Assembly: GCA_035518875.1 (NCBI GenBank)
Contig: DATIXD010000003.1
Location: 1 to 9,762, forward strand
Reading direction: 5' to 3'
Source of the DNA: DATIXD01 sp035518875
GTDB lineage: Bacteria; Pseudomonadota; Gammaproteobacteria; Methylococcales; Methylococcaceae
DNA length: 9,762 nucleotides
Below are positions 1 to 7,263 of the stretch, piece after piece; the first letter of the stretch is position 1, and the number at the start of each line of letters is the position of its first letter. A model generated the notes under the pieces. The model was not told where the DNA came from and ran no database searches. It saw nothing but the letters and a program-made list of their open reading frames with translations. A program made the translations under genes and the position numbers.

Positions 1-198
1 TGCGAAGGCGAACGCGGAGGTTGCCATCAGTCTGAGTCCTGTCATGCTCGCGGCAGCTGGGATGTGATCAATGGGGCGATCCGCGCGGCGCTGGAGTCGG
101 TAAGCCTCGCGGATATGGCGAAACCGGCTGCAGTCAAGGTTGCGGAAGAGATCAGCATACCTCTCAGCAGTCTTCATCAACCCCGAAAAATCTTCTGA
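1..198 (+). CDS. Rrf2/IscR-type Fe-S regulator of the suf operon, C-terminal fragment
   Basis: The frame is open from base 1 to TGA at 196-198 and gives 65 residues; the N-terminal winged-helix DNA-binding part lies before the window. The visible part has three cysteines at fragment positions 1, 8 and 14, followed by His15, then a Trp-Asp-Val-Ile-Asn segment (20-24) and a helix ending in the Ser-Leu-Ala-Asp-Met stretch. This is the usual end of Rrf2-family regulators that bind a [2Fe-2S] cluster and control suf genes (the IscR-like SUF regulator family). The C-x6-C-x5-C spacing is slightly wider than the C-x5-C-x5-C of E. coli IscR. The stop is 16 nt before sufB, so it is probably the first gene of the operon and senses Fe-S or iron status. 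The fragment contains no DNA-binding domain, so the family call rests on the Cys cluster, the C-terminal motif and the position. It is too short to be called as a complete gene. Confidence 0.8.
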   Translation, partial: CEGERGGCHQSESCHARGSWDVINGAIRAALESVSLADMAKPAAVKVAEEISIPLSSLHQPRKIF

Positions 199-214
199 GC
201 GCGGAGTGAGAGCC

Positions 215-1657
<1,443 letters not shown>

Positions 1658-1660
<3 letters not shown>

Positions 1661-1721
1661 TCATGTAGGGTGCGCAGTGCGCACCGGTTCGAATTTGATG
1701 CGCATGGCGCACCCATGATCA
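1658..1721. repeat. REP-like palindromic element between sufB and sufC
   Basis: This 64-bp element fills most of the 71-nt gap between sufB and sufC, and its left end overlaps the sufB stop codon. The outer arms TGATCATG (1658-1665) and CATGATCA (1714-1721) are perfect inverses. They continue inward as GGGTGCGC (1668-1675) against GCGCACCC (1707-1714), with three extra bases on the left. Inside is a second palindrome, GGTGCGCA and TGCGCACC around a single G (1669-1685), plus ATGCGCAT (1698-1705). The RNA could fold either as one long hairpin or as two small ones. The GGGTGCGC/GCGCACC core resembles short dispersed repeats common in proteobacterial genomes, but its copy number cannot be seen here. 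It could affect mRNA stability or partial termination between sufB and sufC, or simply be an inserted repeat. Confidence 0.65.
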
Positions 1722-1731
1722 GAGTACAAAT

Positions 1732-2487
1732 ATGCTGAAAATTGAAAACCTCCACGTCCGCGTCGAGGACAAACCCATCCTGAAAGGCATCAGCCTGCAC
1801 ATCCAGTCGGGCGAAGTTCATGCGATCATGGGCCCGAACGGTTCCGGTAAGAGCACGCTCGCGCATGTACTGGCTGGCCGTGACGGTTATGAAGTCACCG
1901 GTGGCAGCGTCACCTACCGGGGCCGGAATCTCCTGGAGATGGCGCCGGAGGAACGCGCGCGCGAAGGCGTTTTTCTGGCATTTCAATACCCAGTGGAAAT
2001 ACCTGGCGTCAGCAATATCTATCTGCTGAAGGCGGCGCTGAACGCCATCCGCAAGCATCGGGGTTTGAACGAGCTGGATGCGATGGATTTCCTGAAAATG
2101 ATCAAGGCCAAGATCAAGCTGGTGGAGATGGACGAGCAGTTCCTCTACCGAGCGGTAAACGAGGGTTTTTCCGGTGGCGAGAAGAAGCGCAACGAAATCC
2201 TGCAAATGGCAGTGTTGGAGCCCAATTTATGCATTCTCGACGAGACCGATTCCGGCCTGGATATCGATGCTCTCAAGATCGTCTCGGACGGCGTCAATTC
2301 TCTGCGTGCGATGGATCGCTCATTCATTCTCGTTACCCATTACCAGCGTTTGCTCAACTACATAAAACCGGATTATGTGCATGTCCTCGCCCATGGGCGC
2401 ATTGCCAAATCGGGCGATGCTAGCCTTGCGCTGGAACTGGAGAGCAGGGGCTACGGTTGGGTCGACCAGCAGGCGGCGGTTGCTTGA
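1732..2487 (+). CDS. sufC: SufC, ABC-type ATPase of SufBCD
   Basis: SufC is the ATPase of the SufBCD complex; ATP-driven dimerisation reshapes SufB and SufD during cluster assembly. It has no membrane partner despite its ABC fold. The 251-aa product has all motifs in order: Walker A GPNGSGKST at 34-42 with Lys40, Q-loop Gln85, the signature FSGGEKKRNE at 146-155, Walker B CILDETDSGLD at 167-177 with Asp170 and Glu171, and the H-loop His203. Lys40, Glu171 and His203 have the same numbers as in E. coli SufC. The EKKRNE stretch after the signature is typical of SufC rather than of transport ATPases. No strong ribosome site precedes ATG 1732; the upstream gap is occupied by the palindromic element. 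The stop is one base from the sufD start. Confidence 0.97.
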   Translation: MLKIENLHVRVEDKPILKGISLHIQSGEVHAIMGPNGSGKSTLAHVLAGRDGYEVTGGSVTYRGRNLLEMAPEERAREGVFLAFQYPVEIPGVSNIYLLKAALNAIRKHRGLNELDAMDFLKMIKAKIKLVEMDEQFLYRAVNEGFSGGEKKRNEILQMAVLEPNLCILDETDSGLDIDALKIVSDGVNSLRAMDRSFILVTHYQRLLNYIKPDYVHVLAHGRIAKSGDASLALELESRGYGWVDQQAAVA

Positions 2488-2488
2488 T

Positions 2489-3811
2489 ATGAATGCGGTT
2501 TCCTATATCGAACACTATCAGGCGGTCTCCCTGGCGCTGCCGGGCCGGCAGCTGGCCTGGCTGAACGCCCTGCGGGAAGAGGCCCTGGCGAATTTTTCGG
2601 GCAGCGGTTTTCCATCTCCCCGTGAGGAGGAGTGGAAATACACCAACGTTTCGCCGATCGAAAAAAAACTGTTCAAACCGTTGATCGGACAGGCTTCGTA
2701 CGCGGACTCCCCGAATCGGGACTGGTTGGATTCCTATCGGCTGGCCGACGCCTGGACGCTGGTCGTGGTCGACGGCCATTTTTTCCGTGACCTTTCGGCG
2801 CTGGAGGGGATTCCCGAAGGCGTGATCGCCAGCGGGCTGGCAGAGACGCTGGAAAAGCATCCCGAGCGGGTTGAGGCTTGCCTTGGCACGGTTTGCAGCA
2901 AGGAGAAACACGGTTTCATCGCCTTCAACACGGCCTTTTTCTCTGACGGCGTGTTCGTCGACGTGCCGGCCGATGTCGCGTTGGAAAAGCCCCTGCAATT
3001 GATTTATATCTCCACGCGTCCGGAAGGCCTCTCGAACACGCGCAGCATCATCGCCCTGGGCGAAAATGCTCGGGCCTCAGTGGTGGAGACCTACGCGGGA
3101 AGCGCGGATCAGGCTTATCTAACGGCGGCGGTCACCGAGGTCAGGGTCGGCGGCAACGCCGAGCTCGATTTGTATAAGGTGCAAAGCGAGTCGGACAAGG
3201 CCTTCCACTTCGGCGGCATTTACGTCGTACAGGAGCGTTCAGCGCGTTTTCAACAGCATAACGTGGCCTTCGGCGGCCTCTTGGTGCGCAACGAGATTCA
3301 CACCGAGCTCCGCAAAGGTGCCGAGTGTTTGATGAGCGGCCTGTTCCTGGCTTCCAGGCGCCAGCATGTGGACAACCACACCCTGATTCATCATGCTGAA
3401 CCCTATGGCGTCAGCCGCGAGGTCTACCGCGGCATTCTCGCGGATCGGGCGCGTGGCGTGTTTCAGGGTCGCATCGTCGTACACCCGGATGCGCAGAAAA
3501 CCGACGCCGAGATGAACAACCGCAATCTGCTGTTGTCCGAAGATGCCGAAATTGATACCAAGCCACAGCTGGAGATTCTTGCCGATGATGTCAAGTGCGC
3601 TCACGGCGTGACCGTCGGCCAGTTGGATCCGGAGTCGGTGTTCTATCTCGAATCCCGCGGCGTCGACGAGCAGTCGGCGCGTAACATGCTGACCTTCGCG
3701 TTCGCCCACTCCATGGTCGAGAAGATCGCGTTGGACAGCCTGCGCGCCTTGGTGCAAACCCAGTTGTTGAACCTGTTTCCCCAAGCAGGCATTCGGAGAG
3801 ATTGGTTATGA
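2489..3811 (+). CDS. sufD: SufD, Fe-S assembly partner of SufB
   Basis: SufD is the SufB paralogue that pairs with it in SufBC2D and is needed for iron entry during cluster building. The product is 440 aa (E. coli 423). Recognisable parts are FPSPREEEWKYTNV near the N-terminus, FIAFNTAFFSDGVFVDVP, the beta-helix core, HHAEPYGVSREVYRGIL, FQGRIVVHPDAQKTDAEMNN, and the C-terminal ADDVKCAHGVTVGQLD. His372 in KCAHG corresponds to E. coli His360, the residue facing the SufB cysteine at the SufB-SufD interface. ATG 2489 was chosen because it sits one base after the sufC stop, which suggests translational coupling, and the protein then starts at the normal family position. The frame is open 38 codons further upstream, but that part is the sufC reading region in another frame. 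The 3' end overlaps sufS as ATGA. Confidence 0.96.
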   Translation: MNAVSYIEHYQAVSLALPGRQLAWLNALREEALANFSGSGFPSPREEEWKYTNVSPIEKKLFKPLIGQASYADSPNRDWLDSYRLADAWTLVVVDGHFFRDLSALEGIPEGVIASGLAETLEKHPERVEACLGTVCSKEKHGFIAFNTAFFSDGVFVDVPADVALEKPLQLIYISTRPEGLSNTRSIIALGENARASVVETYAGSADQAYLTAAVTEVRVGGNAELDLYKVQSESDKAFHFGGIYVVQERSARFQQHNVAFGGLLVRNEIHTELRKGAECLMSGLFLASRRQHVDNHTLIHHAEPYGVSREVYRGILADRARGVFQGRIVVHPDAQKTDAEMNNRNLLLSEDAEIDTKPQLEILADDVKCAHGVTVGQLDPESVFYLESRGVDEQSARNMLTFAFAHSMVEKIALDSLRALVQTQLLNLFPQAGIRRDWL

Positions 3812-5073
3812 GCAGCGCGAAAATCCAGGCCGTCCGTCGGCTGACGGCCGATACCGGTTACGACGTGGAAAAAATCCGCGCGGATTTCCCCATACTCAAG
3901 GAAATCGTGCACGGCAAGCCGCTGGTTTACCTGGACAATGCCGCTTCCGCGCAGAAGCCGTGGGCGGTGATCGATTGCATCCGCCATGTTTACGAGCACG
4001 ACTACGCCAACGTCCACCGGGGCGTCCACAGCCTCAGCCAGCGCGCGACCGAGCTTTTCGAGGGCGCACGAGAAAAGGTGCAGGGTTTCATCAACGCCCG
4101 CCACTCCCACGAAATCGTCTTTGTTCGCGGAACGACCGAAGCCATCAACCTGGTGGCGCAAAGCTACGGACGGACGAACCTCGGCGTAGGCGATGAAATC
4201 CTGATCACGGCGATGGAACATCACTCCAACATCGTGCCCTGGCAGATCCTTTGCCAGCAAACCGGCGCGGTTTTGAAGGTGGCGCCCATCTCCCGGAGGG
4301 GCGAACTGCTGATGGGCGAGTTCGAGAAGCTGCTATCCGATCGCACCAAATTAGTGTCGGTGGCGCATATGTCCAATGCCCTTGGCAGCATTAACCCAGT
4401 GAAAAGTATCGTTGACCTGGCGCATGGCCGGGGTGTACCGGTGCTCCTGGACGGTGCGCAGGCGATTCCACACCTGAGCGTCGACGTGCAGGCGCTGGAT
4501 TGCGATTTCTACGCCTTTTCCGGTCACAAGTTGTACGCGCCCTCCGGCATCGGCGTCTTGTACGGAAAATCGGAACTGTTGAACGCCATGCCTCCCTATC
4601 AGGGCGGGGGCGACATGATCCGGCGCGTCACTTTCGAGAAGACTGAATACAACACGTTGCCCTTTAAGTTCGAGGCGGGCACGCCAAATATCGTCGACGC
4701 CATCGCCCTGGGTGCGGCCGTCGATTATCTCCAGGCAGTCGGAATGGACGCCATCGCCGACCATGAGCACCAGATCCTGCAATATGCCACCGAACGGGCG
4801 CTGCACATTCCGGGTCTGACCCTCATCGGTACCGCGGAACACAAGGGCGCGATACTGTCCTTCACCCTGGACAACATCCACCCTCACGACATCGGGACGA
4901 TTCTCGATCATTTAGGGATAGCGATCCGCGCTGGCCACCACTGCGCCATGCCGGTGATGGATTTCTTCGGCGTGCCCGCCACGGCGCGCGCATCCTTCTC
5001 GATGTATAACACCTTCGAGGAAGTCGACGTCCTGATGGACGGCATTAGACAGGTTATCGAGGTATTCGGCTGA
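3808..5073 (+). CDS. sufS: SufS, PLP-dependent cysteine desulfurase
   Basis: SufS (group II, class V aminotransferase fold) removes sulfur from L-cysteine to give alanine and an enzyme persulfide, the sulfur source for SufBCD. The 421-aa product shows YLDNAASAQKP near the N-terminus, ANVHRGVHSLSQRAT, the cofactor-ring His region AMEHHSNIVPWQ, the PLP lysine Lys241 in SGHKLYAPSGIGVLYG, the substrate-binding RRVTFE and FEAGTPN segments, and the catalytic Cys379 in RAGHHCAMP. Both key residues lie exactly 15 positions after their E. coli counterparts (Lys226, Cys364). ATG 3808 overlaps the sufD stop (ATGA) and has GGAGAG (3795-3800) 7 nt upstream. A TTG two codons earlier (3802) is too close to that ribosome site. 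The next gene is a SufU-type carrier rather than sufE, so sulfur is likely handed to SufU. Confidence 0.97.
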   Translation: MSSAKIQAVRRLTADTGYDVEKIRADFPILKEIVHGKPLVYLDNAASAQKPWAVIDCIRHVYEHDYANVHRGVHSLSQRATELFEGAREKVQGFINARHSHEIVFVRGTTEAINLVAQSYGRTNLGVGDEILITAMEHHSNIVPWQILCQQTGAVLKVAPISRRGELLMGEFEKLLSDRTKLVSVAHMSNALGSINPVKSIVDLAHGRGVPVLLDGAQAIPHLSVDVQALDCDFYAFSGHKLYAPSGIGVLYGKSELLNAMPPYQGGGDMIRRVTFEKTEYNTLPFKFEAGTPNIVDAIALGAAVDYLQAVGMDAIADHEHQILQYATERALHIPGLTLIGTAEHKGAILSFTLDNIHPHDIGTILDHLGIAIRAGHHCAMPVMDFFGVPATARASFSMYNTFEEVDVLMDGIRQVIEVFG

Positions 5074-5525
5074 TGTTGGATCAAATCCGAGATCTCTATC
5101 AGGAGGTGGTGTTCGATCACAATCGTAATCCGCGCAATTTCCGGGTGATGGCGGACGCCAATCGTAAAATCGAAGGGTTCAATCCGCTGTGCGGAGATCG
5201 GATTACGCTCTACGTCAAGATCAACCGCGGCGTGATCGAGGATGTCAGTTTTCAGGGATCGGGTTGCGCGATTTCGACCGCCTCTGCTTCTTTGATGACG
5301 GAGATCGTCCGGGGGCAGACCGAATCGGAGGCGCATCATCTATTTGAGCTGTTCCACCGCATCACCACCGGCCGGGAAGAGAGCGCCAATCTTGAAGAGC
5401 TCGGCAAGCTCGCGGTGTTGGCCGGCGTCCGCGCTTATCCCGCCCGCGTCAAGTGCGCCACCCTGGCTTGGCATTCCCTGGAGGCGGCGATGAAGAACCA
5501 AGGCGAGTCGGTAACGACGGAATAG
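5073..5525 (+). CDS. sufU: SufU, zinc-dependent sulfur acceptor for SufS
   Basis: SufU is an IscU-fold protein that takes sulfur from the SufS persulfide and passes it on to SufBCD. In the Bacillus protein a bound zinc opens access to the SufS active-site cysteine. The 150-aa product has the zinc/sulfur ligands Cys40, Asp42 (PLCGD), Cys65 (GSGCAIS) and Cys128 (VKCATLAW), nearly the same positions as in B. subtilis SufU. The region about 94-120 between Cys65 and Cys128 holds the insertion that separates SufU from IscU (FHRITTGREE through LAVLAGVRAYPARVKC). IscU's essential C-terminal His is replaced in this family, which fits a carrier rather than a scaffold. Its ATG overlaps the sufS stop as TGATG, so translation is probably coupled. 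Some pipelines would label it an IscU-like or NifU-N protein. Confidence 0.93.
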   Translation: MLDQIRDLYQEVVFDHNRNPRNFRVMADANRKIEGFNPLCGDRITLYVKINRGVIEDVSFQGSGCAISTASASLMTEIVRGQTESEAHHLFELFHRITTGREESANLEELGKLAVLAGVRAYPARVKCATLAWHSLEAAMKNQGESVTTE

Positions 5526-5573
5526 AGGGGACTTAGCTCTAAGTTTCTGGTAAAGATTAAGCGGAAAATAGTA

Positions 5574-5894
5574 ATGCCCGATTGGATCGACGTTGCATTC
5601 GAGGACAGCCTTGCCGAAGGGGATCATGTCGTGGTCGATCTGGATGGCATGGAAGTGGCCGTATTCAAACTGGATGGCCAGTATTACGCCGTTGAGGACG
5701 CTTGTACGCACGATGGTGCGGAGATCGCATCGGGCCGGCTCGAAGGCTGCGAGATTGTCTGTCCCCGTCACGGCGCCCGGTTTTGCCTGAAGACCGGCAA
5801 GGTTCTCAAGGCGCCGGCCTACGAAGATCTCACCTGTTTTTCTGTACGAGTCGAGAACGGCGTCATCCAGGTGCGCGACGACCGCTGGGATTAG
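5574..5894 (+). CDS. Rieske-type [2Fe-2S] ferredoxin closing the suf operon
   Basis: This 106-aa soluble protein has the Rieske cluster signature: Cys44-x-His46 (ACTHDGAE) and Cys63-x2-His66 (CPRHGARF), 16 residues between the two halves. Two Cys and two His would hold a [2Fe-2S] cluster. The rest is the small beta-barrel seen in Rieske ferredoxins of ring-hydroxylating dioxygenases and NirD-like proteins, without an N-terminal anchor or signal, so it is cytoplasmic. Two further cysteines (Cys59 and Cys71) flank the second half. No oxygenase lies nearby; it follows sufU by 48 nt on the same strand with no terminator between, so it is probably co-transcribed. A role as electron donor for cluster assembly or repair is an inference from position only. 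The start ATG 5574 has GCGGAAAA upstream, a weak ribosome site. Confidence 0.9.
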   Translation: MPDWIDVAFEDSLAEGDHVVVDLDGMEVAVFKLDGQYYAVEDACTHDGAEIASGRLEGCEIVCPRHGARFCLKTGKVLKAPAYEDLTCFSVRVENGVIQVRDDRWD

Positions 5895-5957
5895 TTCCGT
5901 CCCATCGGATACGGGTTAATCCGTGCCCTTCGCTGAAAATGGGGCTTGTTTATATCC

Positions 5958-6353
5958 TCATAGGAACATCAGCATCAACAGCAGGACGCCGACGCCACAG
6001 GCGACCACCAAAACCTGGTGATACCAGATGAGTGACTCCCACCAAGTCCGCGTATCGTTCATTTGAGCCGCCCACCAAACGGGCGCAGCAGCCCTGAGGC
6101 GATAATACACGGCTTTCAACTTCACGCTTCCCCAAATCAGCAACGCGATCAGCAGGATCAGCCCAGTCCAGGCTGTGGCCAGTTGAGCGACCTCGGGCGC
6201 AAAATGGAGCAACTCCTCGAACAGGGTGTCGACCATGAGTTCCAGACTTTCCAGAATCAGTACGACGCCTTCCTTAAGGATTGGCAGAATCAGATCCCCG
6301 CCAATCACGAGCAGGAGAATGCACGCCAGTATGAAAACGACTTTTTTGTTGAT
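5958..6353 (-). CDS. Small three-helix membrane protein of unknown function, with a probable ATC start
   Basis: I do not recognise this family. Read from the ATC at 6353-6351 the product is 131 aa. It starts with two lysines followed by a hydrophobic stretch (about 4-24), then an acidic amphipathic segment with LESLELMVDTLFEELLHF, a second membrane span (about 60-79, WTGLILLIALLIWGSVKL), a Trp-rich loop (WWAAQ, TRTWW), and a third span at the very C-terminus (about 112-131). The start is odd. The frame has a TAA at 6367-6365, and no ATG, GTG or TTG before GTG 6308. That GTG has no ribosome site and would cut off the first helix. A perfect TAAGGAGG (6365-6358) lies 4 nt before the ATC. Table 11 allows ATC, though it is rare; a mutated ATG or a sequence error is the alternative. 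It converges on the suf operon with 63 nt between. Confidence 0.72.
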   Translation of the reverse strand: MNKKVVFILACILLLVIGGDLILPILKEGVVLILESLELMVDTLFEELLHFAPEVAQLATAWTGLILLIALLIWGSVKLKAVYYRLRAAAPVWWAAQMNDTRTWWESLIWYHQVLVVACGVGVLLLMLMFL

Positions 6354-6357
6354 AGCC

Positions 6358-6365
6358 CCTCCTTA
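6358..6365 (-). promoter_or_regulatory. Strong Shine-Dalgarno for the membrane protein gene
   Basis: On the minus strand this reads TAAGGAGG, an eight-base perfect match to the 16S anti-Shine-Dalgarno. Its spacing to the ATC at 6353 is 4 nt. To the first standard start codon, GTG 6308, it is about 49 nt, far too long. The site therefore decides the start. It also shares its first three bases with the in-frame TAA stop that closes the frame upstream. Confidence 0.7.
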
Positions 6366-6608
6366 TTCCTTTGGCGTTGACCGACCCGCGCTCGGCGATG
6401 AGGCCGCCGCCTGAAGCCTTGTAATACCCACTCTGATATGACCGCAAAAGTTCTCAAAAACTAGGCTTCGATGCAAGCTGCTTTTGCCGGCAGGTGGCGC
6501 ATTCGACGTCCAGCGAATTGGGGGGGCGAGAGCCCTTTCCAATCCGGATATGTCTTTGAACTGAGGGCGTTCGTGAGACTGTTTAGATCGTGTGAGCGGG
6601 AGAGAACA
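6366..6608. other. Intergenic stretch without a convincing gene
   Basis: Between the minus-strand membrane protein gene and the tRNA promoter there is no frame with a family resemblance, a good ribosome site and a plausible start. The frames that are open here (for example + from 6471 and - from 6740) run into the tRNA-Pro gene, which argues against coding. The sequence is of mixed composition with a G-run at about 6521-6527. Apart from the weak minus-strand promoter, I see no repeat or terminator. Confidence 0.6.
6421..6449 (-). promoter_or_regulatory. Possible weak promoter for the membrane protein gene
   Basis: On the minus strand TTTTGC (6449-6444) and TATTAC (6426-6421) are separated by 17 nt. 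The -10 half is fair and the -35 half is poor. It would start transcription about 60 nt before the ATC start. Nothing better was seen in this stretch, so this is a tentative call. Confidence 0.25.
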
Positions 6609-6637
6609 TTGACGCAAATGATGAATATGGATATCAT
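6609..6637 (+). promoter_or_regulatory. Sigma-70 promoter of the tRNA operon
   Basis: TTGACG (6609-6614) and TATCAT (6632-6637) are separated by exactly 17 nt. That is five of six matches to the -35 consensus and four of six to the -10. Transcription would begin near 6644, giving a leader of about 38 nt before tRNA-Pro at 6682, as expected for a tRNA precursor trimmed by RNase P. Confidence 0.65.
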
Positions 6638-6681
6638 TTTTGAAGTTTGGATTGGCTATTACTGGCTGAAAGAAGCTAAAC

Positions 6682-6758
6682 CGGGGTATAGCGCAGTCTG
6701 GTAGCGCGTCTGCTTTGGGAGCAGAATGTCGGGGGTTCAAATCCCTCTACCCCGACCA
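6682..6758 (+). tRNA. tRNA-Pro (anticodon TGG)
   Basis: The 77-nt cloverleaf is complete. The acceptor stem pairs CGGGGTA with TACCCCG, followed by discriminator A and an encoded CCA. The D-arm is GCGC/GCGC. The anticodon arm is TCTGC/GCAGA with loop TTTGGGA, giving anticodon TGG at 6716-6718, which reads CCA and other Pro codons. The T-arm carries TTCAAAT and one G-T pair in the stem. First of four tRNAs. Confidence 0.97.
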
Positions 6759-6762
6759 AGAA

Positions 6763-6839
6763 GCGCTTGTAGCTCAGTCGGATAGAGCATCGGCCTTCTA
6801 AGCCGAGGGTCGCAGGTTCGAATCCTGCCAAGCGCGCCA
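6763..6839 (+). tRNA. tRNA-Arg (anticodon TCT)
   Basis: The 77-nt cloverleaf has acceptor stem GCGCTTG/CAAGCGC, discriminator G and an encoded CCA. The D-arm is GCTC/GAGC. The anticodon stem TCGGC/GCCGA closes loop CTTCTAA, giving anticodon TCT for AGA/AGG. The T-arm is GCAGG/CCTGC with loop TTCGAAT. It begins 4 nt after the CCA of tRNA-Pro, so the two must be cut from a shared transcript. Confidence 0.97.
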
Positions 6840-6859
6840 TCCGTGATTTACCTGTTATG

Positions 6860-6935
6860 GTGACCGTAGCTCAGTCGGTAGAGTCCCGGATTGTGATTCC
6901 GGTTGTCGTGGGTTCGAGCCCCATCGGTCACCCCA
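6860..6935 (+). tRNA. tRNA-His (anticodon GTG)
   Basis: The cloverleaf has acceptor stem GTGACCG/CGGTCAC, discriminator C and an encoded CCA. The anticodon stem CCGGA/TCCGG closes loop TTGTGAT, giving anticodon GTG. A G at 6859 immediately before the stem faces the discriminator C, the extra G-1 that marks tRNA-His. The mature RNA therefore probably starts at 6859. The D-stem ends GAGT rather than the usual GAGC, leaving a G-T pair at 10-25. Confidence 0.97.
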
Positions 6936-6968
6936 TTTGCAAAGCCTGTATTGAGGCACCCGTCTATC

Positions 6969-7044
6969 GGGCCATTAGCTCAGTTGGTAGAGCAGCGGAC
7001 TCTTAATCCGTTTGTCGTAGGTTCGACCCCTACATGGCCCACCA
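6969..7044 (+). tRNA. tRNA-Lys (anticodon CTT)
   Basis: The 76-nt cloverleaf has acceptor stem GGGCCAT/ATGGCCC, discriminator A and an encoded CCA. The D-arm is GCTC/GAGC. The anticodon stem GCGGA/TCCGT closes loop CTCTTAA, giving anticodon CTT, which reads only AAG. The T-arm is GTAGG/CCTAC. As a CTT species it implies another tRNA-Lys (TTT) elsewhere for AAA. It is the last tRNA before the terminator. Confidence 0.97.
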
Positions 7045-7051
7045 ATAAACC

Positions 7052-7079
7052 AAAAGGCTGGACGAAAGTCTGGCCTTTT
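7052..7079 (+). terminator. Intrinsic terminator of the tRNA operon
   Basis: AAAAGGCTGGAC (7052-7063) pairs with GTCTGGCCTTTT (7068-7079) across a GAAA tetraloop. That gives a 12-bp stem with two G-T pairs and a T-run at the 3' end. It begins 7 nt after the CCA of tRNA-Lys and closes the operon. The A-run on the 5' side means it could also stop transcription from the opposite strand. Confidence 0.9.
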
Positions 7080-7146
7080 CCATTTCCGACCCTAGTCGCG
7101 CTTTACGTTGCAGACCTCGTGGAGTCCATGCGCTGCTAGTGTTGGA

Positions 7147-7173
7147 TTTTCGTCGTCGGTGCGGCGACGAAAA
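7147..7173. repeat. Perfectly foldable 12-bp palindrome before the hemerythrin gene
   Basis: TTTTCGTCGTCG (7147-7158) is the inverse of CGGCGACGAAAA (7162-7173) apart from one T-G pair, with the three bases GTG between. The 3' arm ends in A and not T on both strands, so it is not an intrinsic terminator. It lies 18 nt upstream of the putative -35 at 7191, a position suited to an activator or repressor site. No known operator was recognised. Confidence 0.6.
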
Positions 7174-7190
7174 ATATCGACGCATTCGTG

Positions 7191-7219
7191 ATTACATTTC
7201 GGTCGGCTGCGAGTAAGAT
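7191..7219 (+). promoter_or_regulatory. Possible promoter of the hemerythrin gene
   Basis: ATTACA (7191-7196) and TAAGAT (7214-7219) are 17 nt apart, each matching four of six consensus bases. Transcription would start near 7226, about 38 nt before the ATG at 7264. The tRNA terminator and the palindrome lie just upstream, so some promoter is expected here, but this match is weak. Confidence 0.35.
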
Positions 7220-7263
7220 TGGGACTGTCCGTTTCTCCGAGCGACCCACTCGTTGGACTCACT

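Noticed and set aside
140..214. N-terminal extension of sufB from ATG 140
   Set aside because: It overlaps the regulator's coding end, has no ribosome site and adds residues not found in SufB. ATG 215 has GGAG at good spacing.
5901..5943. Possible terminator after the Rieske gene (CCCAT/ATGGG with inner CGGAT/ATCCG)
   Set aside because: Short stems, a long interrupted loop and no T-run. It is not strong enough to call.
6471..6740. Open frames on both strands between the membrane protein gene and tRNA-Pro
   Set aside because: They run into the tRNA-Pro gene, have no ribosome site and no family resemblance.
6903..7139. 78-codon + frame covering tRNA-His, tRNA-Lys and the terminator
   Set aside because: It spans two tRNAs and an intrinsic terminator, so it is a chance reading frame.
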